This document shows positions 8,370-19,600 of a stretch of DNA of 64,000 nucleotides, in pieces. The position numbers and the translations under genes were made by a program. Numbering within the stretch: position 1 is the first letter of the stretch; every line of letters starts with the position of its first letter. The notes under the pieces are model-generated. The model worked only from the letters and a program-made list of their open reading frames with translations, was not told the origin of the DNA and did not search any database. This DNA is from Anaerolineaceae bacterium (GTDB lineage Bacteria > Chloroflexota > Anaerolineae > Aggregatilineales > Phototrophicaceae), in the NCBI GenBank assembly GCA_002699585.1, contig PABP01000009.1:310001-374000 (forward strand). The letters are read 5' to 3'.

Positions 8370-10937
8370 ATGGCCCGAGCGCGTAATGCAAATCAAAATG
8401 GTCTTCATGACCTTGGTTATAAAATTTTTCTTGATCGCTATGCCCAAAAAGATATGAGCCGGGAATCACTGGCTGTTGGCGATACCGTCATCGTGGTCAC
8501 GAATGCGGCCACCGGGCAGCGCGAAATCGGCACGATTAAAGAATTGCTGCTGCCGATTGTCAAAGTTGAATTGAACGACGGTGATGTTGTCGAGCGCGAT
8601 ATCGAGCACGTCGATAAACCTATTGAAACTGAACCTGAGCAAATGATGGACCGTGTGGCGCGCGGCATCGCTGAGGTGGAAAAGAACCAGAAGCTGCGCA
8701 AAACGTGGTCGACGAACTTCCGCTGGTTGCTGGATGAATGGAAGTTTGTACCCGGTGGCCGCATTCTGACGGCGGCTGGCACCGACCAGGACCTGACCTA
8801 TTACAACTGCTACGTCATTCCATCGCCGAATGACTCGCGCGAGGGGATCATGACTACCCTGACGCAAATGACGGAGATCATGTCGCGTGGCGGTGGCGTG
8901 GGCATCAACCTATCGACCCTGCGTCCGCGCCATGCCTATGTAAAGGGTGTGAATGGCCGTTCCAGCGGGTCGGTATCGTGGGGAGCGCTGTACAGCTTTG
9001 TCACGGGTTTGATTGAGCAGGGCGGCAGCCGTCGTGGTGCGCTGATGCTCATCCTCAATGACTGGCACCCGGATGTTTTCGATTTCATCAATAGCAAGCG
9101 CGAAGCGGGTAAGATTACCAACGCCAATATCAGCGTCGGCATCAGCGACAAACTGATGGACGCTGTCAAAGCCGATGCTGACTGGGACCTCGTCTTCCCC
9201 GATAGTGCTGATCCCGATTATGACGAGCTATGGGACGGTGACCTCGATAGCTGGGTAGGTGCGGGTCGTAAAGTGCTGCATTACAAGACCATCAAAGCGC
9301 GTGAACTGTGGGATGCGATTATTGAAAGCGCCTGGGCCTCCGCAGAGCCGGGCCTCTGGTTCCGTGAGCGCAGTAACAAGATGGCCAACAGCTGGTACTT
9401 CACCCCGCTGGTCTGCACAAATCCATGTGGTGAGCAGCCGTTAGGCGCGTGGTCGGTTTGTAACCTGGGTGCGTTGAACCTGGCACGCTTCTATGATGCG
9501 GAAAAGAACGATGTCGCCTGGGACGAACTCGATAAGGCGACCCGCTATGCCACGCGTTTTCTGGACAATGTCATCGATACCACGCCTTATTTCTTTGACG
9601 AAAACCGCGACACGCAGCAGAATGAGCGGCGCGTCGGCCTGGGCACGATGGGCATCGCTGAATTGATGCTGAGCCTGGGCGTTCGGTATGGCAGTGAAGA
9701 ATCCGTCACATTCATTGAGAAGGTCTACAAGGCGATTGCCGTAGCCGCTTATGAAACCTCGTCGGAATTGGCAAAAGAGAAGGGCGCGTTCCCCAAATTC
9801 GATGCCGAAAAATTCCTGGAAAGTGGTTATATGCAGCAGATGCCTGATGAGCTGCGCGCGCAAATTGCTGAAGATGGCATCCGCAATGTGACGCTGTTGA
9901 CTCAGGCCCCAACGGGTACCACGGGCACGATGGTCAATACCAGCACAGGCATCGAACCCTTCTTCTCCTGGGTGTACTACCGCAAGAGCCGCCTGGGCCT
10001 GCACGAAGAACAGGTTCCAGTCGTCGCGGATTACTATGCACAGAACCCCGACGCTGATGAACTGCCGGATTACTTCGTAACAGCAATGGATCTCTCGCCA
10101 GATGAGCATGTGAAGGTTCAGGGCGCCTTCCAGCGCTGGATTGATAGTGCCATCAGCAAGACCTGTAACGTGCCCAATGACTACAGCGTCGAGCAGGTCA
10201 GTGACCTGTATATGTACATGTACGAGCTGGGCTGCAAGGGCGGCACTATCTATCGTGATGGCAGCCGCGACGAGCAGGTGCTCATGCTCAAGGGCGATGA
10301 TCGCGCCGAAAAAGAGATGGAAGCGGTCAAAGGCAAGAAGGAATCCAGCGAGCCGGTGGCGACACCCCATCGCGTGTATCCGCGCCCGGACCAGTTGCAT
10401 GGCACGACCATCAAGTTCAATACGCCGTTTGGCAAGAGCTACATCACTATGAACAGCGACGGGAACGAATTCCCCTTCGAGACGTTCATTACGGTCGGCA
10501 AGGCTGGCAGCGATATTCAGGCCGATGCTGAAGCGCTGGGTCGTATGATTAGCCTGCAACTACGCACGACCGCGCCGCACAACCGCCGTGAAATGCTCAA
10601 GCTGATTATCGAGCAGCTACAGGACATCGGTGGGGCGCGTCCGGTGGGCTTTGGCCCGCAGCGTGTGCTGTCCCTGCCGGATGCGGTCGCGCGGGCGCTG
10701 CAAGCCCATTACTTCCCGCCGGAAGAAGCTCATCAGCTTGGCCTGCCCATGAACGGCCACAGCAATGGCAACGGTCATCATCATGCGCCGGAGCCGGAAC
10801 CCGCTGAGGCTGAGGCCGTGTCCGAGGAAAAGTCGGTGTATGCCAATGCCGATATGTGTCCTGAATGTGGGACCATCTCGCTGATCCGGGCCGAGGGCTG
10901 CAAGAAGTGCCTAACGTGCGGATATTCGGAGTGCTAG
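8370..10937 (+). CDS. nrdJ: Adenosylcobalamin-dependent (class II) ribonucleotide reductase
   Basis: Reduces ribonucleotides to deoxyribonucleotides using a B12-generated thiyl radical, so it works with or without oxygen. The 855-residue protein shows the YYNCYVIPSP segment holding one redox Cys, GGGVGINLSTLRPR, the class II active-site NPCGEQPLG (residues 351-359, radical Cys at 353), the LTQAPTGTTGTM loop, and a C-terminal zinc-ribbon-like tail with paired Cys (CPEC...CKKCLTCGYSEC) that should shuttle electrons. ATG 8370 is preferred because GGAAGG precedes it; an in-frame ATG at 8301 lacks this. No intein is seen. Confidence 0.95.
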   Translation: MARARNANQNGLHDLGYKIFLDRYAQKDMSRESLAVGDTVIVVTNAATGQREIGTIKELLLPIVKVELNDGDVVERDIEHVDKPIETEPEQMMDRVARGIAEVEKNQKLRKTWSTNFRWLLDEWKFVPGGRILTAAGTDQDLTYYNCYVIPSPNDSREGIMTTLTQMTEIMSRGGGVGINLSTLRPRHAYVKGVNGRSSGSVSWGALYSFVTGLIEQGGSRRGALMLILNDWHPDVFDFINSKREAGKITNANISVGISDKLMDAVKADADWDLVFPDSADPDYDELWDGDLDSWVGAGRKVLHYKTIKARELWDAIIESAWASAEPGLWFRERSNKMANSWYFTPLVCTNPCGEQPLGAWSVCNLGALNLARFYDAEKNDVAWDELDKATRYATRFLDNVIDTTPYFFDENRDTQQNERRVGLGTMGIAELMLSLGVRYGSEESVTFIEKVYKAIAVAAYETSSELAKEKGAFPKFDAEKFLESGYMQQMPDELRAQIAEDGIRNVTLLTQAPTGTTGTMVNTSTGIEPFFSWVYYRKSRLGLHEEQVPVVADYYAQNPDADELPDYFVTAMDLSPDEHVKVQGAFQRWIDSAISKTCNVPNDYSVEQVSDLYMYMYELGCKGGTIYRDGSRDEQVLMLKGDDRAEKEMEAVKGKKESSEPVATPHRVYPRPDQLHGTTIKFNTPFGKSYITMNSDGNEFPFETFITVGKAGSDIQADAEALGRMISLQLRTTAPHNRREMLKLIIEQLQDIGGARPVGFGPQRVLSLPDAVARALQAHYFPPEEAHQLGLPMNGHSNGNGHHHAPEPEPAEAEAVSEEKSVYANADMCPECGTISLIRAEGCKKCLTCGYSEC

Positions 10938-10946
10938 TTATTGATG

Positions 10947-10973
10947 GGGACGGTCATTTGATCGTCCCTTTTT
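10947..10973 (+). terminator. Rho-independent terminator after nrdJ
   Basis: Stem GGGACG/CGTCCC extended by TCA/TGA around a tiny loop, followed by TTTTT. It starts 9 bp after the nrdJ stop. Confidence 0.85.
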
Positions 10974-11036
10974 ACTTACTGTTTTTACGAAGGAGCATTA
11001 GCTCCAATTCTGTAAATTTGTAGGGAGGAAGCAATT

Positions 11037-11273
11037 ATGGCTTCCAAGTCCAACGGCAAGAACCAGCATGTGGTTCAACGCCCTGACGGGTGGGCTGTAT
11101 TGGGCGAGGGTAACTCGCGTGATACGGCTCACACCACCACACAGTCGGAGGCCATTGAGCGTGCAACGGAAATCGCACGTAATCAGGGGTCTGAAGTTTT
11201 GATTCACGGTCGCAACGGGCGTATTCGTGAGAGGAACAGTTACGGCAACGATCCATATCCTCCTAAAGGTTAG
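11037..11273 (+). CDS. DUF2188 family protein
   Basis: A 78-residue soluble protein matching the DUF2188 pattern almost end to end: a HVVQRPDGWAVLGEGNSRD strand pair, a helix with QSEAIERATEIARNQGSEV, the IHGRNGRIRERNSYGNDPYPPKG ending. The family is widespread in bacteria and its function is unknown; it often sits in stress or accessory regions. GGGAGGAAG precedes the ATG, so translation should be efficient. It lies just after the nrdJ terminator and so has its own transcript or reads through. Confidence 0.8.
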   Translation: MASKSNGKNQHVVQRPDGWAVLGEGNSRDTAHTTTQSEAIERATEIARNQGSEVLIHGRNGRIRERNSYGNDPYPPKG

Positions 11274-11296
11274 AACGTTGCCGTAAGCCGGAATAC

Positions 11297-11326
11297 GAAG
11301 AGAAGAAGTTGCAGCTTCTTCTCTTC
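11297..11326. other. Perfect 12-bp stem-loop
   Basis: GAAGAGAAGAAG (11297-11308) pairs perfectly with CTTCTTCTCTTC (11315-11326) around a 6-nt loop. There is no T-tract, so it may be a transcript 3' end or mRNA-stabilising structure after the DUF2188 gene and not a classical terminator. Confidence 0.55.
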
Positions 11327-11413
11327 AACTACATCGTAGTGAATATGGAGCATAACACGATTGTGGAATTCTGAACAATCCAATTCGCGTTAAGTTTCAG
11401 TAAGGAATTTGTG

Positions 11414-11611
11414 ATGGGAAAGACGAAATCTGGTAAGAAACCTGGGCAGCCTGCTCCGGCATCAGGCCAGTATATCCCCATAGGTCCACGAGGGGGTACT
11501 GGTAAAGATGAGGTCACCATAATCAAAGGCAAACCTCTTCCACCAACACCAAAGCCAAATCAGACTTGGAAGATCGTTGATCGGTCAAAGAACAAGTCTG
11601 GCAAAGGCTAG
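11414..11611 (+). CDS. YjzC-like small protein
   Basis: A 65-residue, lysine- and proline-rich soluble protein. Its pattern (a basic start with PGQPAPASGQYIPIGPRGG, a turn, then KPLPPTPKPNQTWKIVD) resembles the YjzC family of Bacillus, in which a PGxxAPxSGxYxxxGPRGG-like segment is followed by LPPT and a Trp near the end. Function unknown. ATG 11414 is chosen over the overlapping GTG at 11411 because AGGA lies 8 bp before it. Confidence 0.6.
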   Translation: MGKTKSGKKPGQPAPASGQYIPIGPRGGTGKDEVTIIKGKPLPPTPKPNQTWKIVDRSKNKSGKG

Positions 11612-11620
11612 AGTCAAACG

Positions 11621-11647
11621 AGGGCGTGGCGAAAGCTGCGCCCTTTT
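11621..11647 (+). terminator. Terminator after the YjzC-like gene
   Basis: AGGGCG (11621-11626) pairs with CGCCCT (11639-11644) and is followed by TTTT. The T-tract is short, so strength is uncertain. Confidence 0.6.
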
Positions 11648-11749
11648 GCATTTGAACCTCAAAGACACAAGGTTCACAAAGATAAAGGGTTACAAGGAGA
11701 GGTTACGAGTACACTCAGGTAGTAGATAACTTTAACAGGTGAGAAGTTT

Positions 11750-12523
11750 GTGAATCATCCTCAATTTGGTGACCTCATCAGCAAGCATCGTGTGCATCTT
11801 TTCTGGACGTTATCAGGTTTAGTTCCTTTTGTCCTTTTTCTGGTGATTATGATTATCTCCGGGCCTGTTGTTTTGCCCGTAATCTCTAAGTTACAACAGA
11901 ATGATTGGCTGGCTGCACTGATTGAATTAGGCATCACCGTGCTGGCAGTGGTTTACCTCAGTCGCATATTTTGGCATTTAGTACGCTTTCCGCGAGTGTC
12001 AATTTTCGAGAAAGGACTGATTGTTAAATCTAGCTTCAGTGAACAAAGTTGGTATTGGGATGAATTTACAGCAAGCAGCACAACCTACATGATGAGGTTT
12101 TCACATACAGGTATTGTGAATATTTCTTTGGGCGAATTCCGTCTCTACAAAGGTGATGAAAAAGCTGTTGCGTTTAACCTCAACCATACGCATTTCAATG
12201 AGCTAATGAGTAATATCACAATACAAATTGACGCGCTTTTGCTGCCTCAATACATGAAGAAATTTGAGCTTTACGGCGAAGTCGATTTTGATGGCAAACT
12301 GGCGATCAACAAAGAGCGCGTCTATGACATCAAACGGCCCAAGAGTGGCCTGCCACTGGAAGACATTAACAACCTCTTTTTTGATAACAGCTTGCTGATC
12401 GTCAAATCTCATCAATCAGGAACGGCTCGTTTCCAGGCCATGTATGTCAAGAACATCACCGTTCTGGCCAAGATGATTGCCGTGCTAGCGGGTACGGAAC
12501 CCGTACATAGAAAGCAGATATGA
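11750..12523 (+). CDS. Hypothetical membrane protein, AT-rich
   Basis: A 257-residue protein not recognised. Two hydrophobic helices lie near residues 19-45 and 52-75, followed by a mainly soluble region with an SIFEKGLIVKSSFSEQSWYWDEFT motif, which hints at a PH-like or DUF-type beta domain below a membrane anchor. The start codon is GTG. Codon use is visibly more AT-rich than in its neighbours and the gene stands alone, which suggests a recent acquisition (inference). No catalytic motif is seen. Confidence 0.6.
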   Translation: MNHPQFGDLISKHRVHLFWTLSGLVPFVLFLVIMIISGPVVLPVISKLQQNDWLAALIELGITVLAVVYLSRIFWHLVRFPRVSIFEKGLIVKSSFSEQSWYWDEFTASSTTYMMRFSHTGIVNISLGEFRLYKGDEKAVAFNLNHTHFNELMSNITIQIDALLLPQYMKKFELYGEVDFDGKLAINKERVYDIKRPKSGLPLEDINNLFFDNSLLIVKSHQSGTARFQAMYVKNITVLAKMIAVLAGTEPVHRKQI

Positions 12524-12634
12524 GGCTAAGTGCGTTGGGCAGTCGTTGGATAACAATTAGCTGTTTCTCAGGCTGGGGGTAAATGGGGCTGGTATACTGT
12601 TGCGATGTTTTGTAAACCGTAGGAGCGGCCCCGC

Positions 12635-12874
12635 GTGAGCGATCATCAGTCGAATGCGATTGAAGACGAAGCCTTTGACTATCAGGCGACCAAGGACGGT
12701 AAAGTGCTGGTCTACTGGTACAACAAGCTCGTTGTGACGCTGGCTGGTAAACAAGCGCAAAAATTCCTGCGCCAGGTCGCTGACCTGGATGGGGCCGAAG
12801 CGCAGCTCGTCATGGCCCGCTTTACGGGCAATTTTAAGCGTGGCAACGAACGCGACAGCAAACGCGCTCAATAG
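12635..12874 (+). CDS. Small hypothetical protein
   Basis: A 79-residue soluble protein from a GTG start with AGGAGCGG upstream. It carries a compact KDGKVLVYWYNKLVVTLAGKQAQKFLRQV core (two strands and a helix), a DGAEAQLVMARFTGNFKRGNE segment and a basic tail. I do not recognise a named family. Normal codon use and a strong ribosome binding site support a real gene. Confidence 0.6.
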   Translation: MSDHQSNAIEDEAFDYQATKDGKVLVYWYNKLVVTLAGKQAQKFLRQVADLDGAEAQLVMARFTGNFKRGNERDSKRAQ

Positions 12875-12902
12875 CGATCTAGACACACGAATCAGGGATA
12901 AT

Positions 12903-13544
12903 ATGGCTCGACCACCACGCCGCCGATTCCGGCGCATTGCAATCGTAATGGCCCTTCTCTTCGTGCTCTGGCTGAGTGCGAACATTGGGCTGGCAATGCA
13001 CAGTCACTATATTGGCACGATTGATAACGCCCAGCCTGCCGATACGATCATTGTGCTGGGGGCTGGCTTTGGTCGCGGCGGTCGTCCCAGCGATGCCATG
13101 ATCCGGCGGACGGGGCGGGCGGCTGACCTGTATCATCAGGGCCTCAGTGAGAATCTCATCTGCACAGGTGGCCTGACCGAGGGTCAGCGACATACCGAAG
13201 CGCAAGCCTGCCGTGACCTGCTCTTAGACGATGGTGTGCCCTTCGATGCCATCTACATGGAAGAAAGCAGCAAAAGCACCGAAGAAAACGCTATCTACAG
13301 CCAGGAAATCATGCAGGCGCAGGGCTGGCAGACGGCGCTGGTCGTGAGCGATGCCTACCATATTTTGCGTGCGAGCTGGCTGTTCGACAAAATCGGCATC
13401 GACGCCGTATTTAGCCCGGTCCCTGCTGATGAAATCCCCCGCAGCCATTACATTCAAAACAACTGGCGTGAATTGATGGCGTGGCACTGGCAGATCATCA
13501 AGGATGGCCTGGGTTTGCCCTTCACCAGCTTCCCCCCGGAGTGA
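12903..13544 (+). CDS. YdcF/SanA-like DUF218 protein
   Basis: A 213-residue protein with one N-terminal membrane helix (about residues 14-32) and a DUF218 domain: ADTIIVLGAGFGRGGRPS, RAADLYHQGLSENLICTGGLTEGQRHTEAQACRDLL, EESSKSTEENAIYS and LVVSDAYHILRA. The family includes E. coli SanA/YdcF and the ElyC envelope factors; enzymatic roles are unsettled. The longer reading frame from 12789 would run inside the upstream gene, so ATG 12903, with AGGGA 6 bp upstream, is the likely start. Probably faces the outside of the membrane. Confidence 0.82.
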   Translation: MARPPRRRFRRIAIVMALLFVLWLSANIGLAMHSHYIGTIDNAQPADTIIVLGAGFGRGGRPSDAMIRRTGRAADLYHQGLSENLICTGGLTEGQRHTEAQACRDLLLDDGVPFDAIYMEESSKSTEENAIYSQEIMQAQGWQTALVVSDAYHILRASWLFDKIGIDAVFSPVPADEIPRSHYIQNNWRELMAWHWQIIKDGLGLPFTSFPPE

Positions 13545-13697
13545 CCTGACTCGTTTGGTTTGCGTGGGCCATGAGTAGGGAAACCGTGACAGATTGGAAC
13601 CTCAGAGTGCGATAGAGTGTCGTATAATAAGGACCGAGAGAAGTGAAAATGCTCTTTTTCCTTAATAATGACAACTTTTCCACTTTTGGGGGAATAC

Positions 13698-16600
13698 ATG
13701 ATGTCACGACGCGCTGTCGCGTTTTTGGTATTGACCCTGATGCTTTCGCTGTCGCTGCCGATTGCAGTCGCCCAGCAGGAAAGCACAGTTCCGAGCCTTT
13801 CTTTATTACAACTGATTGATAGTGATCCGCTGGTTGGCCAGGAATTGGCGCTGGACGAAGCGATCACGCTGTACTTTGATCGCGAGTTGGATTGCGCAAC
13901 TGCCGCGACGGCTGTGTCGGTTGATCCGGCTGTGGTCGGCAGCACGGATTGCCAGGGTACTATGCTCACCTTCACGCCGGATGCAGGCTGGGAACGGGCG
14001 ACGTCATATACATTGACGGTCACGGGCCTTAAAGGTGCAGATGGCGCACAACTGGTTGCACCACTGTCTCTGGACTTTGCGACGACAGGCTTCCTCCAGG
14101 TGGTCGAGACATTCCCTGCGGATCGCAGCTTCGTCGCACCGGATACGACGATTACGGTCATCTTTAATCGGCCTGTGGTGCCGCTGGTGATCGTCGAAGA
14201 TATGCCTGATCTGCCGCAGCCGCTGACATTTTCGCCAGCGCTTGAAGGCACGGGCGAGTGGATCAATACCTCGATCTATATGTTCACGCCAACAGGCGAG
14301 GCACTCGCTGCTGGCACGAGCTACACAGTCAGTGTAGACCCGTCCCTGGTGGCCAGTGATGGCGCGGTATTCGATAGCGGCTACGAGTGGCAATTCTCGA
14401 CTCGCTATCCCTCCATTGATGAATATTTCCCGCAGCCACAGGAAACGGACGTGCTGCTGGATACTAATATCAGCCTGCGCTTCAGTCAGGCATTGGTCCC
14501 TGAAAGTGTCGAAGCGACGTTTTACTTGCGGCCCGATGGCCAGACCACGGGCACGGTTAGTGGTACGTTCGAGTGGAGCGACGACAACGCCGGGTTCCGC
14601 TTTATACCCGATGACCTGCTCGAACTGGATACGCTGTATGTGACGGGCTTCTCCAGCCCGCCGTTGGTGGCCAGTGGCGGTGACCTGGGCGAATCCCCAT
14701 TCTGGAATTTTGCGACTGTCCCGTATCCATCCATCACCAACACCGACCCCACTGACAAGGCCCAGAATCAGCCGCCCTATGGGGGCTTCCGTATTTATTT
14801 CTCCTCGGAGATGGACTTCGAGAACTTGCCGGACCTGATCACCATTGAGCCAGAACCCTGGCGCGAGCCGGAATACTACTGGAACGAATGGAACGATTCT
14901 TATTCGGTCTCTTTCCCGACTGAGCCGAGTACGACTTACACCATAACGATTGCCGCCGGTGCACAGGACATCTACGGCAATACCATCGACACGCCCTATA
15001 CATTCAGCTATTCAACCGACCGCTATTCGTCGGAATTGACGCTGAATACACCGGGCAGCGTCGGCTTTTACAATGCTGAACGTGCCCCAACCGAGTTGTA
15101 TCTGACGCATCGCAATGTCAGCCGCATTGACCTGCAACTGTTCACGCTGCCGTTTGGTGCCGTGTTGAATGTCTTCCAGGATGTCGATAGCTACAATGCG
15201 ATTGCATCGGCGCAGGCATCCCCCAGCGATCTTATTCGCTCATGGAGCATTGAATCCATCGCACCGGAAAATGCCTTGCGTTATGAACTGCTTGAGCTAG
15301 GGGCTGACACGGGCGTCGCCGGAACCAGTCAGGCGGCCCAGTGCACAGGTGCCATGCCGAGCCGCGTCAAAGTGGGCGATGTGGTGCGCGTCATCACCGA
15401 GCCGGACCCCTTGCGGGCGCGTAGCGAACCCGTTGACGGCGAAATCGTTGATTTGCTGTACCGTGATTACAGCATGACGATTATCGGCGGGCCAGTCTGT
15501 GACGATAACAGCCTGCTATGGTGGGAAGTTGAACTGCGCGAAGGCGAACGTGCCTGGATCGCTGAAGCCCTCGACGATGAGTACTTCATCGAAGTGGCGG
15601 CTCCAGCCCAGGTGACAGCCGTTTCCGTGCCTGCTGATGAAGAAGGGCGGCTTGACCCCGGCCTTTATCAACTGAGCGTCACCTCGCCTGAGTTCCGTGA
15701 GCAAGGTTGGGAGCCGAACCGTCATGTGATGGTCGTCTCGACAGCCGTGCTGACAATGAAGACGGCATCCGATAACGTCATGGTATGGGCGACTGACGTG
15801 CAGACGGGCCAGCCAATGGCCAATATGCCGATTACGGTCTATATGCAAAATGGCGATAACGCCCAGGGTGTAACCGATGCCGATGGCTTGGCGACCATCC
15901 CGACCAGCCTCAACCTGGACCTGTATCAGCCGCGGCTGGCAGTCCTGCAAACGGACGGTCAGTTTGGCATGACCTATGGCGATTGGGTAGATGGCATCGA
16001 CCCCTGGCAATTCGGCGTCAATTACGACTTTTACCCCAGCCAATACCGCGTTTATATGTATACAGATCGTCCGATTTATCGCCCAGGCCAGCCGGTTTAC
16101 TTCCGAGGCATCGTGCGCGATAAGGACGATGTGACCTATACGCGCCCGGACTTCCAGACCGTGCCCGTGGTCGTTACCGATGGCAACGGCGATACCGTCC
16201 TCGAACAGGAAATGACTCTGACGCCCTTTGGCACGTTCAGCGGCGAACTCATGCTGGATGATGCTGCCGCGCTCGGTAGTTACTATGTATCCGTTGACCT
16301 GCCAACCGAGCGGCCTTACGGCGGCGAGGGTGGCGGTGTCGGCTTTACCGTCGCGGAATATCGCCTGCCGGAATTCCTGGTCGATGTGACGCCTGTGGAA
16401 GACGAAGTTGTCCAGGGTGGTACGGTCCAGGTGACGGTGGATAGCACCTACCTGTTCGGCGGGGCGGTCACCAATGCCGATGTCTACTACACGATCACAT
16501 CCTCGGCCTATTTCTTCGACTATCAGGGCCGCGAGCGCTACGACTTCATCGACTACAACAACGATGCGGGACCGGGCGAATACTACGGCTCGTCACGCGG

Positions 16601-19600
16601 CTTCCTGGGCGATGGTAACGCTGTTACCGATGACCAGGGCATGTTCACGATTGAAGTACCTGCTTCATTAGAAGATGCTACCCAGAGCCAGATCTTCACG
16701 ATTGAAGCCTCGGTCACAGACGAAAGCCAGCAGGCCGTCGGTGGTCGCACGGAAGTCGTCGTGCATAAGGGCCTGATCTATGTCGGCGCCCGGCCTGAAT
16801 CGTATGTCTCTACTGCTGGCGAGGATACAACCATCAACCTCATCAGCGTGGATTGGGATAGTGAACCCGTACCCAATCAGCCCATCGACGTGGAAATTGT
16901 CGAACGGCGCTGGTCGAGCGTGCAGGAACGCGACGATGCCGGACGCACCACCTGGACTTATGAAGTCGAAGAAATTCCGGTAAATGATGGCAGCGTCACG
17001 ACCGATGAAAATGGCGAAGCGATCTATACGTTCGTGCCACCCAACGGCGGCATCTACAAAGTGCTGATTACCAGCCGCGATGCAGAGGGCAACGTCGTCA
17101 CCGCATCGACCAATATGTGGGTGAGCGATACCAGCTATGTGTCCTGGCGGCAGCAGAACAGCAACCGCATCGACCTGATCGCCGACAAGGATGACTATAG
17201 CGTCGGTGATGTGGCCGAAATCCTGATTACCTCACCGTTCCAGGGCGCAGCCGAAGCCCTTATTACAGTCGAGCGTGGCGATGTGCTCTCGTATGAGCGT
17301 GTTACCATGACCAGCAACTCCTATATCTATCGCCTACCGATTGACGAAACCTTCGCGCCGAACGCCTTCGTTAGTGTGATGATCGTCAAGGGCGTCGATG
17401 AAAATAACCCGGTGGCCGGTTTCCGCGTGGGTTATGTCAGTTTCAGTGTGGACATTGACCGCAAGGAATTGTCTATCGACATCACCAGTGATGTGGAGCA
17501 AGCCCAGCCGCAGCAGACCGTGACCTACACGGTCGCAGTTACGGACTGGCAGGGCCAGCCTGTGGAAGCCGAAGTCGGTGTGGGCGTGACGGACGTAGCG
17601 GCGCTTTCGCTGCTTGGCCCCAATAGCGGCCCGCTGCTGGACTTCTTCTACAGTGAGCAGGCTTTGGGCGTACGCACGTCCACCCCGCTGACCATCAACA
17701 CCGACCAACTGACCCAGGAAACGCTAGATACCGTCAAAGGTGGCGGTGGTGGTGCCCTGGCTGATGGCCTGGTCGAGATACGCGGCGAATTTATCGACAC
17801 GCCGTACTGGAATGCCCATGTTGTCACCGGTGCAGATGGCACGGCTAGCTTCGATGTGCGCCTGCCGGATAACCTGACCACCTGGCGTCTGGACGCACGG
17901 GCTGTCACCAGTGGCGACGATGGCCTGACGCTGGTCGGGCAGGATACCTTTGAACTGATTAGCACCAAGCCGCTGCTGATTCGTCCGGCGACACCGCGCT
18001 TCTTCGTGGTGGGTGATGTGGTTACGTTGGCGGCAGTCGTCAATAACAACACAGGCGAGGACCAGCAAGCGGTCGTTACCATGAATAGTACCGGACTGAC
18101 GGTCAACAGCGATGCCGCCCAGACCGTGACTGTTCCGGCGGGTGGTCGCACGCGCGTCACCTGGGATGTGGTCGTGGATGCTGCAGACGCTGTGACGCTG
18201 GCGTTCACGGTGGATGCTGGCGACTATAGCGACGGCGCGATTTCCGGTGTCAGCCTGGATGAACAGGGCACGCTGCCTGTGTATCGCTATGAGGTGCCGG
18301 AAACGGTCGGTACGGCGGGCGTCCTGCGCAGTGCTGATACGCGCGTCGAGTCCATCGTGCTGCCGCGCCGCTTTGACGTCACCCAGGGCGAACTGACCAT
18401 CGAAGCCGATCACTCGCTGGCGGCGGCAGCCCTGCAAGGCTTACGCTCGCTGACGGCCAACGTGGATCGCAATATCGAAGCCACTGTCAGCCGCTTCCTG
18501 CCCAATATCGCGACGTACAACACGCTGGCGAGTGCGGGTCTGGCGGACGATGATCTCGAAAATGCCCTGGACTACAATGTCAATCTGGCTTTGCAGCAGT
18601 TATTCGCCCAACAAAAGGTGGATGGCGGCTGGGGCTGGTATGTCAATGACAGCAGCAACGAGTTGGTTACGGCCTATGCGCTGATTGGCCTATCGGAAGC
18701 GCGTGAGGCCGGCTTCCCGGTGGCGGATGGCGTCATCGAAGATGCCCAGACCTTCCTGCGCCGCCGTTTGACCCCAGTCGGGCCGCAGGTGAATCGCTGG
18801 CGTCTGGATCGGCAGGCCTTCCTGCTGTACGCGCTGGCACGTTCCGGCGCACCGGATATTGGCCGCACGGTCAACGTCTTTGACAATCGCCAGTTCCTAA
18901 GCCTGTATGCGGAAGCGCTGCTGGCCCGGACCATCAACATCATCAACCCGGATGACAACGTGCGCCTGGACGCGCTCATCAACGACATACTCAACAGCGC
19001 TGAAGTCACGGCGACGGGCATCCGCTGGACCGATGACCAGAATACCTACTACAACTGGTCAACCGATACGCGCACTACGTCGATAGTCGTCGGCACGTTG
19101 ATTGAACTGCGCCCGGATAGCGAACTGATCCCGAATGCGATCCGTTATCTGATGACGCAGCGTCAGGGTGACTTCTGGCGAACGACCCAGGAAACGGCCT
19201 GGACACTGCTAACGCTCAGCAAGTGGATGGCTGTCAGCGGCGAGCTGCAACCGGACTACAGCTACAGCGTGACGGTCAATGAGCAGCCCGCTCTGGAAAG
19301 TGATGTCACGGTGGCCAATGTCCGCGAGGAAGAGACGCTGGTTGTGCAGGTCGCGGATCTGTTCGCTGACCAGGCCAACCAGATCGCCTTCACACGCTCC
19401 GAGGGTCAGGGCAACCTGTACTACACGGCGCATCTACGCGCATTCCTGCCTGTTGCCGAAGTCGAAGCGCTGGATCGAGGCATCATTCTGGAACGGCGTT
19501 ACTCGCTGCTGAACGATCCCGACCAGACGCCGATCACCGAAGCCCATGTGGGCGACATCGTGCAAGTGCGCCTGACGATCATCGTGCCCAACGAACGCCA

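Noticed and set aside
9441-10559. A 372-codon minus-strand ORF inside nrdJ
   Set aside because: Antisense to the conserved NrdJ core and without family features.
13594-13628. TTGGAA and TATAAT before the A2M gene
   Set aside because: The spacer is 23 bp; the -10 may be real but no -35 fits, so it was not listed.
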